This document shows positions 1-7,989 of a stretch of DNA of 64,000 nt, piece by piece (position 1 is the stretch's first letter; the number at the start of each line of letters is the position of its first letter). The stretch is from Bacteroidaceae bacterium (GTDB taxonomy: Bacteria > Bacteroidota > Bacteroidia > Bacteroidales > Bacteroidaceae). The stretch is taken from NCBI GenBank assembly GCA_017448965.1, contig JAFSKK010000023.1, positions 1-64,000 on the forward strand. The letters run 5' to 3'. The notes under the pieces were generated by a model. It was not told the origin of the DNA, did no database searches, and worked only from the letters and a program-made list of their open reading frames with translations. The position numbers and the translations under genes were made by a program.

Positions 1-38
1 AAAAAATCACTTACAAAATGTCAATTTCAAAGTTCCTA

Positions 39-638
39 TTATTGATGAAATCGGTTTTCAGAACTTACATTTGTTCCGTTTGTGGATGATTTCTCCAACA
101 AAAAGTTAGACAATTTTTCTAATGACCGATTTGGGTTTAAGGCATCGGTATTTTTGATGTCGCCCTTATCCTTGACGCCACAAACCAATACGCGACCGGC
201 ATCCTCCAACTGGAAGAAATTCAGGCAAAGGGTATATTCCGTTTGAATAGAATCGAACAATTCTGGTAGTGTGGCTGCACCAACGAGCATCAAAGCCATT
301 TTCTTGACGGGGAACGAATTGCGGATGGGATTGTGGAGCCTGTCAATGATGGTCTTCAATTGGGCACTAATTCCGTAGAAATACACAGGCGATGCTATCA
401 CAAGCATATCTGCTTGGCTCATCTTTTCATAGATAACCGCCATATCGTCCTTCTGCACACAAGCATAGTCTTTACTCTTGAAACAGGCGTTACAACCCTT
501 GCAGGGACTGACCTTATAATCGTGTACAGACACGACCTCCACATGGTGTTTCTGCGAGGCACCTTTGACGAATGCTTCTACGAGCAAATCCGTATTGCCG
601 CCCTTCCGAGGGCTTCCTGAGAGAATCAATATGTTCAT
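39..638 (-). CDS. Flavodoxin-family NADPH-dependent FMN reductase-like protein
   Basis: Predicted flavodoxin-fold protein of about 199 residues that would bind FMN and reduce a quinone or other small electrophile in the cytoplasm. The start has the family's phosphate-binding loop (ILSGSPRKGGNTD), followed by a CKGCNAC cysteine cluster and SPVYFYGISAQLK, the usual substrate-side loop of the iron-sulfur-flavoprotein-like group. The reading frame extends upstream to a TTG at 683 inside the VOC gene, but the first ATG is at 638 and puts the family motif at residue 4, so I chose it. Last gene of the six-gene minus-strand operon. The substrate is unknown. Confidence 0.8.
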   Translation of the reverse strand: MNILILSGSPRKGGNTDLLVEAFVKGASQKHHVEVVSVHDYKVSPCKGCNACFKSKDYACVQKDDMAVIYEKMSQADMLVIASPVYFYGISAQLKTIIDRLHNPIRNSFPVKKMALMLVGAATLPELFDSIQTEYTLCLNFFQLEDAGRVLVCGVKDKGDIKNTDALNPNRSLEKLSNFLLEKSSTNGTNVSSENRFHQ

Positions 639-669
639 ATCTGCCTTGATATTATCATCAACCTCAATA

Positions 670-1083
670 CTATTTTGCGACAAACGAACCTATCTCTATC
701 AGATTTCCATCGGGATCGGCCACATAGCAGGTGCGCTGTCCCCAAGGCTCTGTGGTGGGAGGAAGAACGGAAGCGGCACCATTCGCGAGCGCATGCTGGT
801 ATTCCTTGTCGACATCAGAATATGTGGGCACGTCGAATGCCAATTCCATCGTACCATTGAACCCCTCGGGATATTGGAATTTCCGAGAGACCATTTGTTC
901 GAAAGCGTCACGCGGGAAGAGGATGATACGCATGTCGCCCAGCGTCATCTCCACGTTGGGCTGGATGCCGTCCCAATCGGTGGTGAAACCGAATGTCTTC
1001 GTGTAGAAATCGACCGTCGCTTTGTTGTCGCGGGTGAAAAGCCCCACGGTGTTGAATTTGAATCTTTCTTTCATATCATTCAT
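670..1083 (-). CDS. VOC (glyoxalase/bleomycin-resistance) family protein
   Basis: A 137-residue single vicinal-oxygen-chelate module. The N-terminal half reads FNTVGLFTRDNKATVDFYTK, the first beta-alpha unit, and the C-terminal half ends CYVADPDGNLIEIGSF, where the Glu is the usual metal ligand. Such proteins act on small molecules as lyases, dioxygenases or binding proteins; which one cannot be read here. The gene overlaps the 3' end of the upstream membrane-protein gene by 8 bp, so it is translationally coupled in the same operon. A second ATG lies three codons downstream and is equally possible as start. Confidence 0.8.
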   Translation of the reverse strand: MNDMKERFKFNTVGLFTRDNKATVDFYTKTFGFTTDWDGIQPNVEMTLGDMRIILFPRDAFEQMVSRKFQYPEGFNGTMELAFDVPTYSDVDKEYQHALANGAASVLPPTTEPWGQRTCYVADPDGNLIEIGSFVAK

Positions 1084-1486
1084 TGTTTTTTACTCCCGGC
1101 CAGTAACACCATGCAATAATGGCGGGAATGAGAGATGAGATAAATTGCAGCCATTTGAAATCATGGATGCAGCTAATGCCTCCAGCCAGGGCACGAAGGC
1201 TATAAAGCACAACGATGGTTATGATGGCTATGCGCGTCAGAGGCAAGCGACGGAGGTCACCTGTGGCAGAGAGGGCATAAAGTCCTGCCAGGGTGAAGGC
1301 GAGGACAAGACCGATGGTCAGGGCATACAGCATCCAGACTTGTCCAGCCACCATCTGATGCATGATTTCACGGATACCATAGGCCTCGAATGCCTCGTCC
1401 AGAGCGAACAGGCAGCCGACATGGCCAATGGCTATAAGGAAGTGGAGCACTGCTCCGAGTCGTAATCTGATACGATTTGTTTCCAT
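1076..1486 (-). CDS. Small four-helix integral membrane protein
   Basis: A 136-residue hydrophobic protein with about four predicted membrane helices (roughly residues 10-30, 47-72, 84-104 and 112-128) and a basic N-terminus, MetNRIRLRLG. Its start codon overlaps the stop of the isochorismatase gene by one base, so it belongs to the same operon. I do not recognise a named family; it resembles the small DUF-type membrane proteins seen beside redox or detoxification genes in Bacteroidales. No catalytic motif is visible. Confidence 0.65.
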   Translation of the reverse strand: METNRIRLRLGAVLHFLIAIGHVGCLFALDEAFEAYGIREIMHQMVAGQVWMLYALTIGLVLAFTLAGLYALSATGDLRRLPLTRIAIITIVVLYSLRALAGGISCIHDFKWLQFISSLIPAIIAWCYWPGVKNNE

Positions 1487-1986
1487 TACGATTTGAAATC
1501 TAAAAGTTTCTTCACCTCACAACCTTTGTTCTCGTAATAAGCGAGCATCTCCGGCACCTTCTTCAGATCATAGCTGGTGACACAGTCAGAGAGAACATGT
1601 ACCGTGAAGCCTGCTTTGGTCATGTTGAAACACATCGATTTCACACAGGCTGTAGCATCTGCTCCTGCTACGTAGAACTCATTGATGCAGTTTGCTGCGA
1701 TGAAAGCAGAAAACGCCTCGCTTGTAAGGGCGTTGCTCTTCGTCTTCACGAAGATATTTTCCGAAACGACCTTCATCTCAGGCACCAGTTCCTCTCCCTT
1801 ACTGCCAGGCTTGAACGTTCTCGTAGCAGCGGTGATGTTGTTATGCTTGATATACACGATGTGCATTCCCTCTGCTACAGCCCAGTCAATAGCGGCATTG
1901 ATATTGCCGATGATGTCGCGGTAATGCTTGGTGATGTCGTTCTGGATGTCGATAACGACAAGTGCTTTGTTGTTCATTTTGTCCAT
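1486..1986 (-). CDS. Isochorismatase-family cysteine hydrolase
   Basis: A 166-residue protein of the cysteine-hydrolase superfamily that includes nicotinamidases and isochorismatases. Visible signatures are the catalytic Asp in LVVIDIQNDIT near the N-terminus, a Lys in VKTKSNALTS, and the nucleophile Cys in VAGADATACVKSMCFN, with the non-proline cis-peptide region just before it. The substrate could be an amide of a small aromatic or nicotinamide-like compound; the sequence does not decide this. Start could be Met1 or Met4. Third gene in the operon. Confidence 0.82.
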   Translation of the reverse strand: MDKMNNKALVVIDIQNDITKHYRDIIGNINAAIDWAVAEGMHIVYIKHNNITAATRTFKPGSKGEELVPEMKVVSENIFVKTKSNALTSEAFSAFIAANCINEFYVAGADATACVKSMCFNMTKAGFTVHVLSDCVTSYDLKKVPEMLAYYENKGCEVKKLLDFKS

Positions 1987-1989
1987 ATT

Positions 1990-2328
1990 TTACTCTTCTC
2001 CCAGATTCTTTTTCGCCTCGCCACAGTTCTCCCAGATGACGCCAACCTTCTTGCAGGTGTTTTTGTCTTGGCACTCGCCGCAAGTCTCGTAACCCTTGGC
2101 AGCCACACATTTATGCACCTCGCACATATGGCTACAAAAGTAGAACTTAACACCTTCCACACGACAACCCGTACAATTAATACTTTCTGGTGTAATCTGG
2201 TCGGTGTGGTTCATCTCACACCATTTCTGCGCAACTTCGACGCGCATCTTGTCGTCGTTCTTCATCGTGGCAATGCGAGCCTCGCAGGTCTCACAGTTGA
2301 TGCCACAGCATGCAATCATTTTATTCAT
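1990..2328 (-). CDS. DUF3795 cysteine-rich protein
   Basis: A 112-residue protein with ten or more cysteines, opening with MIACCGINCETCEA and continuing with CTGCR, CSHMCEVHKC and CGECQDKNTC, which is the DUF3795 pattern. The cysteines probably bind zinc or an iron-sulfur cluster; no function is established. Its start codon overlaps the original stop of the GNAT-zinc ribbon frame (ATGA at 2325-2328), showing that the upstream frame once extended this far and that translation of the two was coupled. Confidence 0.75.
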   Translation of the reverse strand: MNKMIACCGINCETCEARIATMKNDDKMRVEVAQKWCEMNHTDQITPESINCTGCRVEGVKFYFCSHMCEVHKCVAAKGYETCGECQDKNTCKKVGVIWENCGEAKKNLGEE

Positions 2329-2489
2329 ATTTTCCAGCGTTTCAGCATTGGGAAGAAACCACGCATCATTTGCTTGTACTCCTCCTTTGTCATAGGCTTG
2401 GGCATGTTCTTATTCACCTCATCAATAAATTGGGCGCAATGCTCAATCATCTCATCCATCGTGCACTCCTGCAAGAAGCGGCCGTCTTT
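2325..2489 (-). pseudogene. Cut-off C-terminal tail of the GNAT-zinc ribbon gene
   Basis: In the same frame as the GNAT gene and directly after its TAA stop, this stretch encodes KDGRFLQECTMDEMIEHCAQ, then a lysine-rich segment, ending MLKRWKI and TGA. That is the usual ending of this zinc-ribbon family (TMEEMI, then LKRWK). There are no further stops or frameshifts, so the break is a single codon change, TAC or TAT to TAA, and is either recent or a sequencing error. Without readthrough the tail is not translated. Confidence 0.75.
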
Positions 2490-3206
2490 TTAGCAGTATT
2501 GGCAGTAATCGAAATTGGTGCTACCATCCGCATTTGTGCCACAGTCCTCGATACGAGTCAAAGGCATACCACAACTCTGACAGAATTGAGGGAGTTGTCC
2601 CTCTTGGAATGCTTTCTCCTTCTGAGGGAAGGTGGCGTCGTATGCCTCGAATGCTTCGGGGTTTTCATCAGCCACGAAGTAACCCTTGGGAGGGCAATAG
2701 GTTCCCTCACGATTACCCCAATAGCCAGGAATCAATTCCTGGGCGAGGAAGTAAGGCACTTCGGCTTCACGAGGCTCTGCGTGGTAGTGAATCTTCATCT
2801 TGCATGCAAGGTCGAAGCCTGCATGCTTATAAAACTCGTAGTTTCCTTCCATCTGCAGAAGACCAATACCCATCTCCTTGGCCTTTTCTATCGCATATTT
2901 CAGCAATTGCAAGCCATAGCCCTTGCGCTTGTAATCTGGGTGAATGCTGATAGGTCCGAAAGTCCAGGAAGGGAACACCGTTCCATCGTCAAGCATAATC
3001 TCAGCCTTCGAGAACATCACATGGCCGATAATCTTACCATCCTCCTCCATCACAAAGTCCAACTCTGGGATGAAGTCGGGATTTGTTCTATACTGATTGA
3101 GCACGTAATGCTCTGTGCATCCAGGACGATAGACATTCCAAAATGCTTCACGCGTAAGGTTCTCCACCTCACGGAAATCTTTTGTTTGTTCTAATCTAAT
3201 GTTCAT
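2490..3206 (-). CDS. GNAT acetyltransferase with C-terminal zinc ribbon, cut short by an in-frame TAA
   Basis: Residues 1-150 form a GCN5-type N-acetyltransferase domain: the acetyl-CoA loop is DYKRKGYGLQLLKYAIEKA and the family motif GLLQMEGNYEFYKHAGF follows. Residues 205-238 begin a putative zinc-ribbon domain (CQSCGMPL ... DYCQYC). The frame stops at TAA (2490-2492) exactly where this ribbon family normally has Tyr, and the same frame then continues for about 54 family-like codons down to an ATGA overlap with the next gene. The acetyltransferase part should still be made. First gene of the operon, behind a -7 box at 3237-3244. Confidence 0.85.
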   Translation of the reverse strand: MNIRLEQTKDFREVENLTREAFWNVYRPGCTEHYVLNQYRTNPDFIPELDFVMEEDGKIIGHVMFSKAEIMLDDGTVFPSWTFGPISIHPDYKRKGYGLQLLKYAIEKAKEMGIGLLQMEGNYEFYKHAGFDLACKMKIHYHAEPREAEVPYFLAQELIPGYWGNREGTYCPPKGYFVADENPEAFEAYDATFPQKEKAFQEGQLPQFCQSCGMPLTRIEDCGTNADGSTNFDYCQYC

Positions 3207-3236
3207 TGTTTATCTTTGTTATTTTTATTTTCGCCA

Positions 3237-3244
3237 CAAAAGTA
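3237..3244 (-). promoter_or_regulatory. -7 promoter box of the GNAT operon
   Basis: On the minus strand the box reads TACTTTTG, matching TAnnTTTG, 31 bp upstream of the GNAT start at 3206. It probably drives the whole six-gene operon down to position 39, as no terminator or second box is seen between the genes. Confidence 0.5.
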
Positions 3245-3349
3245 ACGCTTTCCTGAGAGTCCTGCAAATTCACTGCGTGCAAAATGCTATGCTCGGCATA
3301 GTTTAAACAAGCTTAACTCTGCCCTCGCTTAATCGCATTATTCATGACA

Positions 3350-5731
3350 CTAAAACTCCACCCGGTAGGCAATATTGGGGAAAGTCAGCGAGGTGTACTT
3401 GTCCACCACCTTGTGGGTATGGATGTCGAAGGTCTGCCCATGGAATGTGCGCAGTTGCAGGTATTCAAGAATGAAATGATGGGCTGTGTGATGGCCGTTG
3501 AGGGTGTACTTCACAGAGAATGCATAGCCCACATTCATTTTCATTTGCCGGCTGTAGGGGTTGGCACCATCCTCAATGAGCGTCTTGTCAGGACGTTGGG
3601 CAATATCCTCGTAAGTGGTGCCTTTTGCCATCGGTGTGTAGCGGTCACCACCCATCAGCGTGAGGCGGCCGTTCAGTCCGAAGACATTTTTCTTAGAACA
3701 TCCCACCATCCACTCCTTACCACCCAAAAGGTTGGTGATGTAACCACGGTCATGACGTGTGTGGTGCCACTGACCTTGGGCATCGCGATACTCCGATTTG
3801 AAGAGCGTGGCCGTGAACATACCGTAAAATCCATTTTTCAGATAGTGTTCCAGCGTGAGGTCGAGACCGTAGTTACGACCTGCACCCTTGTTCACCAACA
3901 CCCTGTCTTGATAGAACTGGCGATGGTTGATGATGGAATAGGTCGTACCCTCTTCTACAGGCACATCAAAAATCCACTGCCAGTAAGGCTCGATCTTCAG
4001 CATCGCATTGTCACCGAGGCGTTGGGCAAAGGTAGCAGAGATGTGGTGTGAACGGGTCAGGCCAAGGTCTTTGTTGGGAGAGCCTGAAGTCTGAGACGAA
4101 CCGTAAGCGGTCACAAAGTAGGTGTCAATCGACTCCTTGCGGCTGTTCAGCGCGTATGCCACAGACAGCGTGCTGGATGCAGAGGTTTTGTATTGCAGGC
4201 TCACACGGGGTTCAAGAAGCCACTGGTCATTCAGGTTGAACCACATCACATTGGCACCTGCCACCATGGAGAGCCGACGGTCCAGTTCCACCTTATGGTT
4301 CGTGTAGAAACGGGTAAGGCCTGTGTTGCCCTCCGAGTCATAGATGCGATACAGGGGACCGCCCACTTCCTGAATATAGTCCATCCAAGTACAGAAATCC
4401 ATATGGCGATGTTCAAAGCCATTCTGCATGGTGTAGCGCGATGAGAACTTATGCTTGTGCTGTGAACTGACGATGAGGTTCCATGACACATTTCGTGCTG
4501 CCATGTTGGGCGTCTTGTGAAGCCGTTCATCATAATCATTCTGTTCCAGACGGGTGTAGGCACCCGTATAAGCCACACTCGATGTCAGCGTACCACCCGT
4601 ACGGAAACGGTAGGTGTGGGTCAGACCGCTCGCCCAGTTCTTCTGGTGTGACCACGAATCGTTAGAGTCCCACAAGGTCTCCCAATCCGACACATCGGGC
4701 ACCTCGTTCTCGTAGTTGTCAATCAGTCCCGTAAACCACAGGGCGAAGGTACCCGCCTTGGCAGTCGGGACATTGATCTTAAAACTCAAATCCTGATAGT
4801 CGAGCGTCTCCTTGTCCATGTTGATGGCATGCAGTTTCTTGGCAATCTCAAGGAAACTGTAGCGGTAGTTCACCAGATAGGAGGCCTTCGACTTCTTGCC
4901 CAATGGACCCTCGGATGCGAAATCCACACCCAACGTACCCACTTGAATGGCATGCTCATATTTGCAGTTATTACCCACACGCATCTTCATGTCGAACGCA
5001 CCAGACAGGGCATTGCCGAACTCCGCAGGCATAGCACCTGTCATGAAGTCGCTATTCGCCAACACCGTACCATTAAGCGAAGTGAACACACCCCCACCCG
5101 CTTCGGTGATTTCGGCAAAGTGGTTCGGATTGTTCACCTCCACACCCTCCACACGCCACTGCAGCATCTGGGGCGAGTTACCATGAATACTGATACCATT
5201 CGTCGCACCACCTGCTGCCACACCGGCAAACATGGAAGCGGTACGGGCAGGGTCAGCCATACCACCAGCATAGCGGTTCGCCTCCTCCACACTGAACATA
5301 CGGGCACCCACCTGCGCCATCTCGTTGAGCGGCATCTGCTTGTTCACACGTGGCTTGACCACCACCTCGCCCAGTTCTGATATGTTCTCACGCATGCGCA
5401 AGTTCAGCACCAATTCCTTACCGGAAGACACCAGTTGCTCCTTCAGCAACATCGGTTCATAACCCACATAAGTGGCACGGACAGAGTGACGTCCCACAGG
5501 CACATTCTCCACCACGAAATAACCGTCCATGTCAGTCACGGCACCCAACGTAATGCCATTCTCCACCTGAATGGTCACGCCAATCATCGGTTCTCCAGAT
5601 GCCACATCGCAGACATGTCCTCTGACAACCTGCGTGGCTTGTGCCCTCATCATCGTGGGCATCAGAAACAACAACGCTATTGTTGTTCCTAAAAACATTC
5701 TTTTCATCATTTCTTTCACTTGATTAAACAT
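3350..5731 (-). CDS. TonB-dependent outer-membrane receptor with carboxypeptidase-like N-domain
   Basis: A 793-residue outer-membrane receptor. A signal peptide lies near the N-terminus (MFLGTTIALLFLMPTMM), followed by a carboxypeptidase-regulatory-like domain (about residues 35-115: VVRGHVCDVASGEPMIGVTI), a plug domain (about 140-260, with PAEFGNALSGAFDMKMRVGN) and a beta-barrel ending on Phe (AYRVEF). It would import a ligand using TonB energy; with no adjacent SusD it is not a SusC, so a metal, cofactor or peptide substrate is more likely than a glycan. Met8 or Met9 may be the true start. It is divergent from the LytTR regulator, which may control it. Confidence 0.85.
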   Translation of the reverse strand: MFNQVKEMMKRMFLGTTIALLFLMPTMMRAQATQVVRGHVCDVASGEPMIGVTIQVENGITLGAVTDMDGYFVVENVPVGRHSVRATYVGYEPMLLKEQLVSSGKELVLNLRMRENISELGEVVVKPRVNKQMPLNEMAQVGARMFSVEEANRYAGGMADPARTASMFAGVAAGGATNGISIHGNSPQMLQWRVEGVEVNNPNHFAEITEAGGGVFTSLNGTVLANSDFMTGAMPAEFGNALSGAFDMKMRVGNNCKYEHAIQVGTLGVDFASEGPLGKKSKASYLVNYRYSFLEIAKKLHAINMDKETLDYQDLSFKINVPTAKAGTFALWFTGLIDNYENEVPDVSDWETLWDSNDSWSHQKNWASGLTHTYRFRTGGTLTSSVAYTGAYTRLEQNDYDERLHKTPNMAARNVSWNLIVSSQHKHKFSSRYTMQNGFEHRHMDFCTWMDYIQEVGGPLYRIYDSEGNTGLTRFYTNHKVELDRRLSMVAGANVMWFNLNDQWLLEPRVSLQYKTSASSTLSVAYALNSRKESIDTYFVTAYGSSQTSGSPNKDLGLTRSHHISATFAQRLGDNAMLKIEPYWQWIFDVPVEEGTTYSIINHRQFYQDRVLVNKGAGRNYGLDLTLEHYLKNGFYGMFTATLFKSEYRDAQGQWHHTRHDRGYITNLLGGKEWMVGCSKKNVFGLNGRLTLMGGDRYTPMAKGTTYEDIAQRPDKTLIEDGANPYSRQMKMNVGYAFSVKYTLNGHHTAHHFILEYLQLRTFHGQTFDIHTHKVVDKYTSLTFPNIAYRVEF

Positions 5732-5745
5732 TCATAATTCGACTG

Positions 5746-5753
5746 CAAAGGTA
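5746..5753 (-). promoter_or_regulatory. -7 promoter box of the TonB receptor gene
   Basis: Minus-strand TACCTTTG about 15 bp before the longest start at 5731. The very short implied leader makes the internal Met8/Met9 start (near 5707-5710) attractive. Confidence 0.5.
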
Positions 5754-5826
5754 CACGCTTCTGCCCGTATCACCTAATATCTGGGATATTCTGCATGGTT
5801 TTGGGATGAATGACAAAAAAAATCCG

Positions 5827-5834
5827 TACCTTTG
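5827..5834 (+). promoter_or_regulatory. -7 promoter box that fixes the LytTR gene start
   Basis: TACCTTTG lies eight bases before ATG 5843. The open frame extends upstream to an ATG at 5810, but that codon is upstream of this box and cannot be in the transcript, so the protein should begin at 5843 with a leader of only a few bases. Confidence 0.6.
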
Positions 5835-5842
5835 TCGCTTGT

Positions 5843-6700
5843 ATGAATAAGGGACGGAAAGAAACGATAACAACACGTATCATTAGCACCACGTTTATGG
5901 TGGCGGCATTGGCTGTGTTCAAGCCATTCGGACTTGACGCATGGCAATGGCAGGCATACGTTCACCTGCTGGTGTTATGGGTGTTGGGAATCATGAATTG
6001 CATGCTGACAGAAGGTGTGCTGAAATATGTCGTCAGGAAACCAAGATCCATCGAACGCGGAGTCAGCTACATCATCCGTCGCAACCTTTGGTTTCAAATC
6101 ATCAACACACCACTGGTTGCGCTGCTCATCTGCCTCTATCGTCATTTTGTCATGAGTGATAAAGTAGAAAGCAACCAACTCTCATGGAGCAATTATTTTG
6201 AGTCCTTGATCATTATCGCCTTCTGTTCTTTTGCTATCGGATTATATTGGCGATTCAAGTTTCGCAGCCAATATCTGGCATCCGAACTGAGAGAAACAAG
6301 GCTATTGAACGAGCAATTACTGAAATCACAGGAATCAGCGAATGTCACACAACCTTCTTCATGCATCACACTCACAGGCACTACCAGTGAAACCCTCACA
6401 CTTCCGGTTTCCGACCTGCTCTATGTTGAAGCGGTGGGCAACTATATGAAAGTGTTCTATCTGCACGAGGGTCAGGTGCACAACGACATGCTGCGTACCA
6501 CTTCTAAACAAATGGAGGACAAGTTGCAGCCTTATCCCATGATTGTGCGTTGCCACCGTGCCTTCCTGGTCAACCTCGGACAGGTGGAGCAAATCGTCTC
6601 GAAGTCTGGCACGATGCAACTGCTCATCAAGCACAGTCACGAATTCATCCCTGTCTCACGCAGCAACATGGCACAAATCAAGGTGGCCATCAAAGCATGA
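5843..6700 (+). CDS. Membrane-anchored LytTR-family DNA-binding regulator
   Basis: About 285 residues. The N-terminal part has four hydrophobic segments (roughly residues 10-30, 37-57, 85-105 and 122-140), followed by a short coiled linker and a C-terminal LytTR DNA-binding domain (about residues 180-285) with [39 protein letters not shown] and FIPVSRSNM. There is no receiver domain, so it is not a classical response regulator; it probably senses a membrane signal directly or through a partner. It is divergent from the TonB receptor. Its 3' end overlaps dapF, on the opposite strand, by 11 bp. Confidence 0.82.
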   Translation: MNKGRKETITTRIISTTFMVAALAVFKPFGLDAWQWQAYVHLLVLWVLGIMNCMLTEGVLKYVVRKPRSIERGVSYIIRRNLWFQIINTPLVALLICLYRHFVMSDKVESNQLSWSNYFESLIIIAFCSFAIGLYWRFKFRSQYLASELRETRLLNEQLLKSQESANVTQPSSCITLTGTTSETLTLPVSDLLYVEAVGNYMKVFYLHEGQVHNDMLRTTSKQMEDKLQPYPMIVRCHRAFLVNLGQVEQIVSKSGTMQLLIKHSHEFIPVSRSNMAQIKVAIKA

Positions 6701-7559
6701 TTTCCCCTTCGAAGGAAATGGCGGCAGGACCTGTCATCAAGATGTGATTGTCGGTCTCGCTCCATTCGACGTGAAGGGTTCCACCATCCATCTTGATATC
6801 ACTTTGCCGAGTGGCACGACCCGTAAGATGGGCTGCTACAGCAGTGGCACATGCACCCGTTCCACAAGCGAGGGTGATGCCTGAGCCACGTTCCCACACA
6901 CGCATACGAATCACTCCATCTTCCAGCACCTGCGCAAACTCGATGTTGCAACGCTGGGGAAACACCGAATGATGTTCCAACAGGGGACCATAATATTCCA
7001 AGGGGAACTGCTCCACGTCTTCGTCGAGGAAGATGACGAAATGAGGATTGCCCATCGAGACGAAAGTGCCGCTGAAGGAACGTCCATCGACGGTGATGGC
7101 ATAATCCTGCGCCCTTCCGCCCAACACACCGAACTGACGCGGTTCCTTGAGCACGGGCTCTCCCATATCCACTGTGACGGCCTCCACCTTGTTTTCTTCG
7201 TCCAGATGCAGTTGCAGCACCTTGATGCCCGAGAGTGTCTCGAGACGGATGGGGTTCTTGTCGGTCATGCCTTTGTCGTGGAGAAACTTCGCCACGCACC
7301 GGGTGCCGTTGCCACACATCATGGCTTCGGAACCGTCGTTGTTGAAGATACGCATGGAGAAGTCGGCATCGGGACGGGTGGGTGCACCAATGAGGATGAG
7401 CCCATCGCTGCCAATCCCGAAGTGGGGTTTGCTCCATGCAATAGATACCGCTGCCGGATCTTCTATATAATATAATAATGTGTTGACGTAGATGTAGTCG
7501 TTACCTGCACCATGCATTTTTGTGAAATGAATCAGCTGTTTCATACCTATTTGTTCCAT
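6690..7559 (-). CDS. dapF: Diaminopimelate epimerase
   Basis: Interconverts LL- and meso-diaminopimelate for lysine and peptidoglycan synthesis, in the cytoplasm. The 289-residue length fits the family. Both catalytic cysteines are seen: [13 protein letters not shown] (first Cys) and [11 protein letters not shown] (second Cys), with [13 protein letters not shown] at the N-terminus. The start may be Met6 (7544), which gives the common [12 protein letters not shown] beginning. A -7 box lies at 7579-7586 on the same strand. It stands alone, without other lysine genes. Confidence 0.95.
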   Translation of the reverse strand: MEQIGMKQLIHFTKMHGAGNDYIYVNTLLYYIEDPAAVSIAWSKPHFGIGSDGLILIGAPTRPDADFSMRIFNNDGSEAMMCGNGTRCVAKFLHDKGMTDKNPIRLETLSGIKVLQLHLDEENKVEAVTVDMGEPVLKEPRQFGVLGGRAQDYAITVDGRSFSGTFVSMGNPHFVIFLDEDVEQFPLEYYGPLLEHHSVFPQRCNIEFAQVLEDGVIRMRVWERGSGITLACGTGACATAVAAHLTGRATRQSDIKMDGGTLHVEWSETDNHILMTGPAAISFEGEIML

Positions 7560-7578
7560 TTTTGTTTAAATTGACGCA

Positions 7579-7586
7579 CAAAGGTA
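7579..7586 (-). promoter_or_regulatory. -7 promoter box of dapF
   Basis: Minus-strand TACCTTTG 20 bp before the longest dapF start. It is back to back with the leader region of the nitrogen operon on the other strand. Confidence 0.5.
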
Positions 7587-7711
7587 AGCATAAATCCGCA
7601 ATAATAAACCAAAAAGTCACAAAATACACCTGTATTATTGACATAAATCAATATGTAAGCACAAATATCGATTTTTCTTACATTTTGCTTTACTATTTAA
7701 TGAGAAGTCTA

Positions 7712-7719
7712 TACCTTTG
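7712..7719 (+). promoter_or_regulatory. -7 promoter box of the nitrogen operon leader
   Basis: TACCTTTG, with a TTTG 24 bp upstream (7684-7687) that is farther away than the usual 19-21 bp. Transcription from here would run through the small leader frame at 7748 and the hairpin at 7915-7941 before reaching the PII gene. Confidence 0.5.
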
Positions 7720-7747
7720 CATCAAAATCAGAAAAGATATCAACATT

Positions 7748-7858
7748 ATGACAAAGACTTACACATATTTTTCAATGGTTCCGACCAGCAATTTCCAGCA
7801 GCAGAATCAGAATAATCAGGTTCTGAATGCTTGCTGTGTGAATCTACCAGTCGGATGA
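7748..7858 (+). CDS. Gln/Asn-rich leader peptide candidate upstream of glnK
   Basis: A 36-codon frame with ATG about 29 bp after a -7 box. Its middle reads SNFQQQNQNNQVLN: eight consecutive Gln or Asn codons, with five Gln and six Asn in the whole peptide. It ends in TGA 56 bp before a hairpin-plus-U-run terminator and 131 bp before the PII gene. By analogy with amino-acid leader peptides (trp, his, ilv operons), ribosome movement over the Gln/Asn codons could sense glutamine or asparagine supply for the ammonium-assimilation genes behind it. I know of no described family for this peptide, and translation is not proven. Confidence 0.5.
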   Translation: MTKTYTYFSMVPTSNFQQQNQNNQVLNACCVNLPVG

Positions 7859-7914
7859 ACACATAAACACAAACAAAACAAGCAAAAAACAAACACAAAC
7901 ACAAAATAATCAAT

Positions 7915-7941
7915 GAGGCTGGTTCAATATGAATCAGCCTC
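7915..7941 (+). terminator. Intrinsic terminator or attenuator ahead of glnK
   Basis: An 11-bp stem (left arm GAGGCTGGTTC, loop AATAT, right arm GAATCAGCCTC, one G-U pair) followed by TTCTCTTTT. It lies between the Gln/Asn-rich leader frame and the PII gene, so it would end transcription before the operon unless relieved. The seven bases GAATCAG of the right arm also occur within the Gln/Asn codons at 7804-7810, so the left arm has an alternative partner. Confidence 0.65.
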
Positions 7942-7989
7942 TTCTCTTTTAAAAACTCATTTTTTATTAACAACACAAAATCAAACACA

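Noticed and set aside
2490..2492. Recoding of TAA as an amino acid
   Set aside because: TAA is used as a normal stop for many genes in the window (for example glnK and amtB), so a reassigned code is not supported; a single nonsense change or base error is simpler.
3350..5731. SusC-type glycan receptor
   Set aside because: No SusD-like gene follows, and the protein is shorter than typical SusC proteins of about 1000 residues.
7748..7858. Riboswitch explanation for the glnK leader
   Set aside because: No known glutamine or other riboswitch fold can be drawn; the leader is mostly A/C-rich apart from one hairpin and the small frame.
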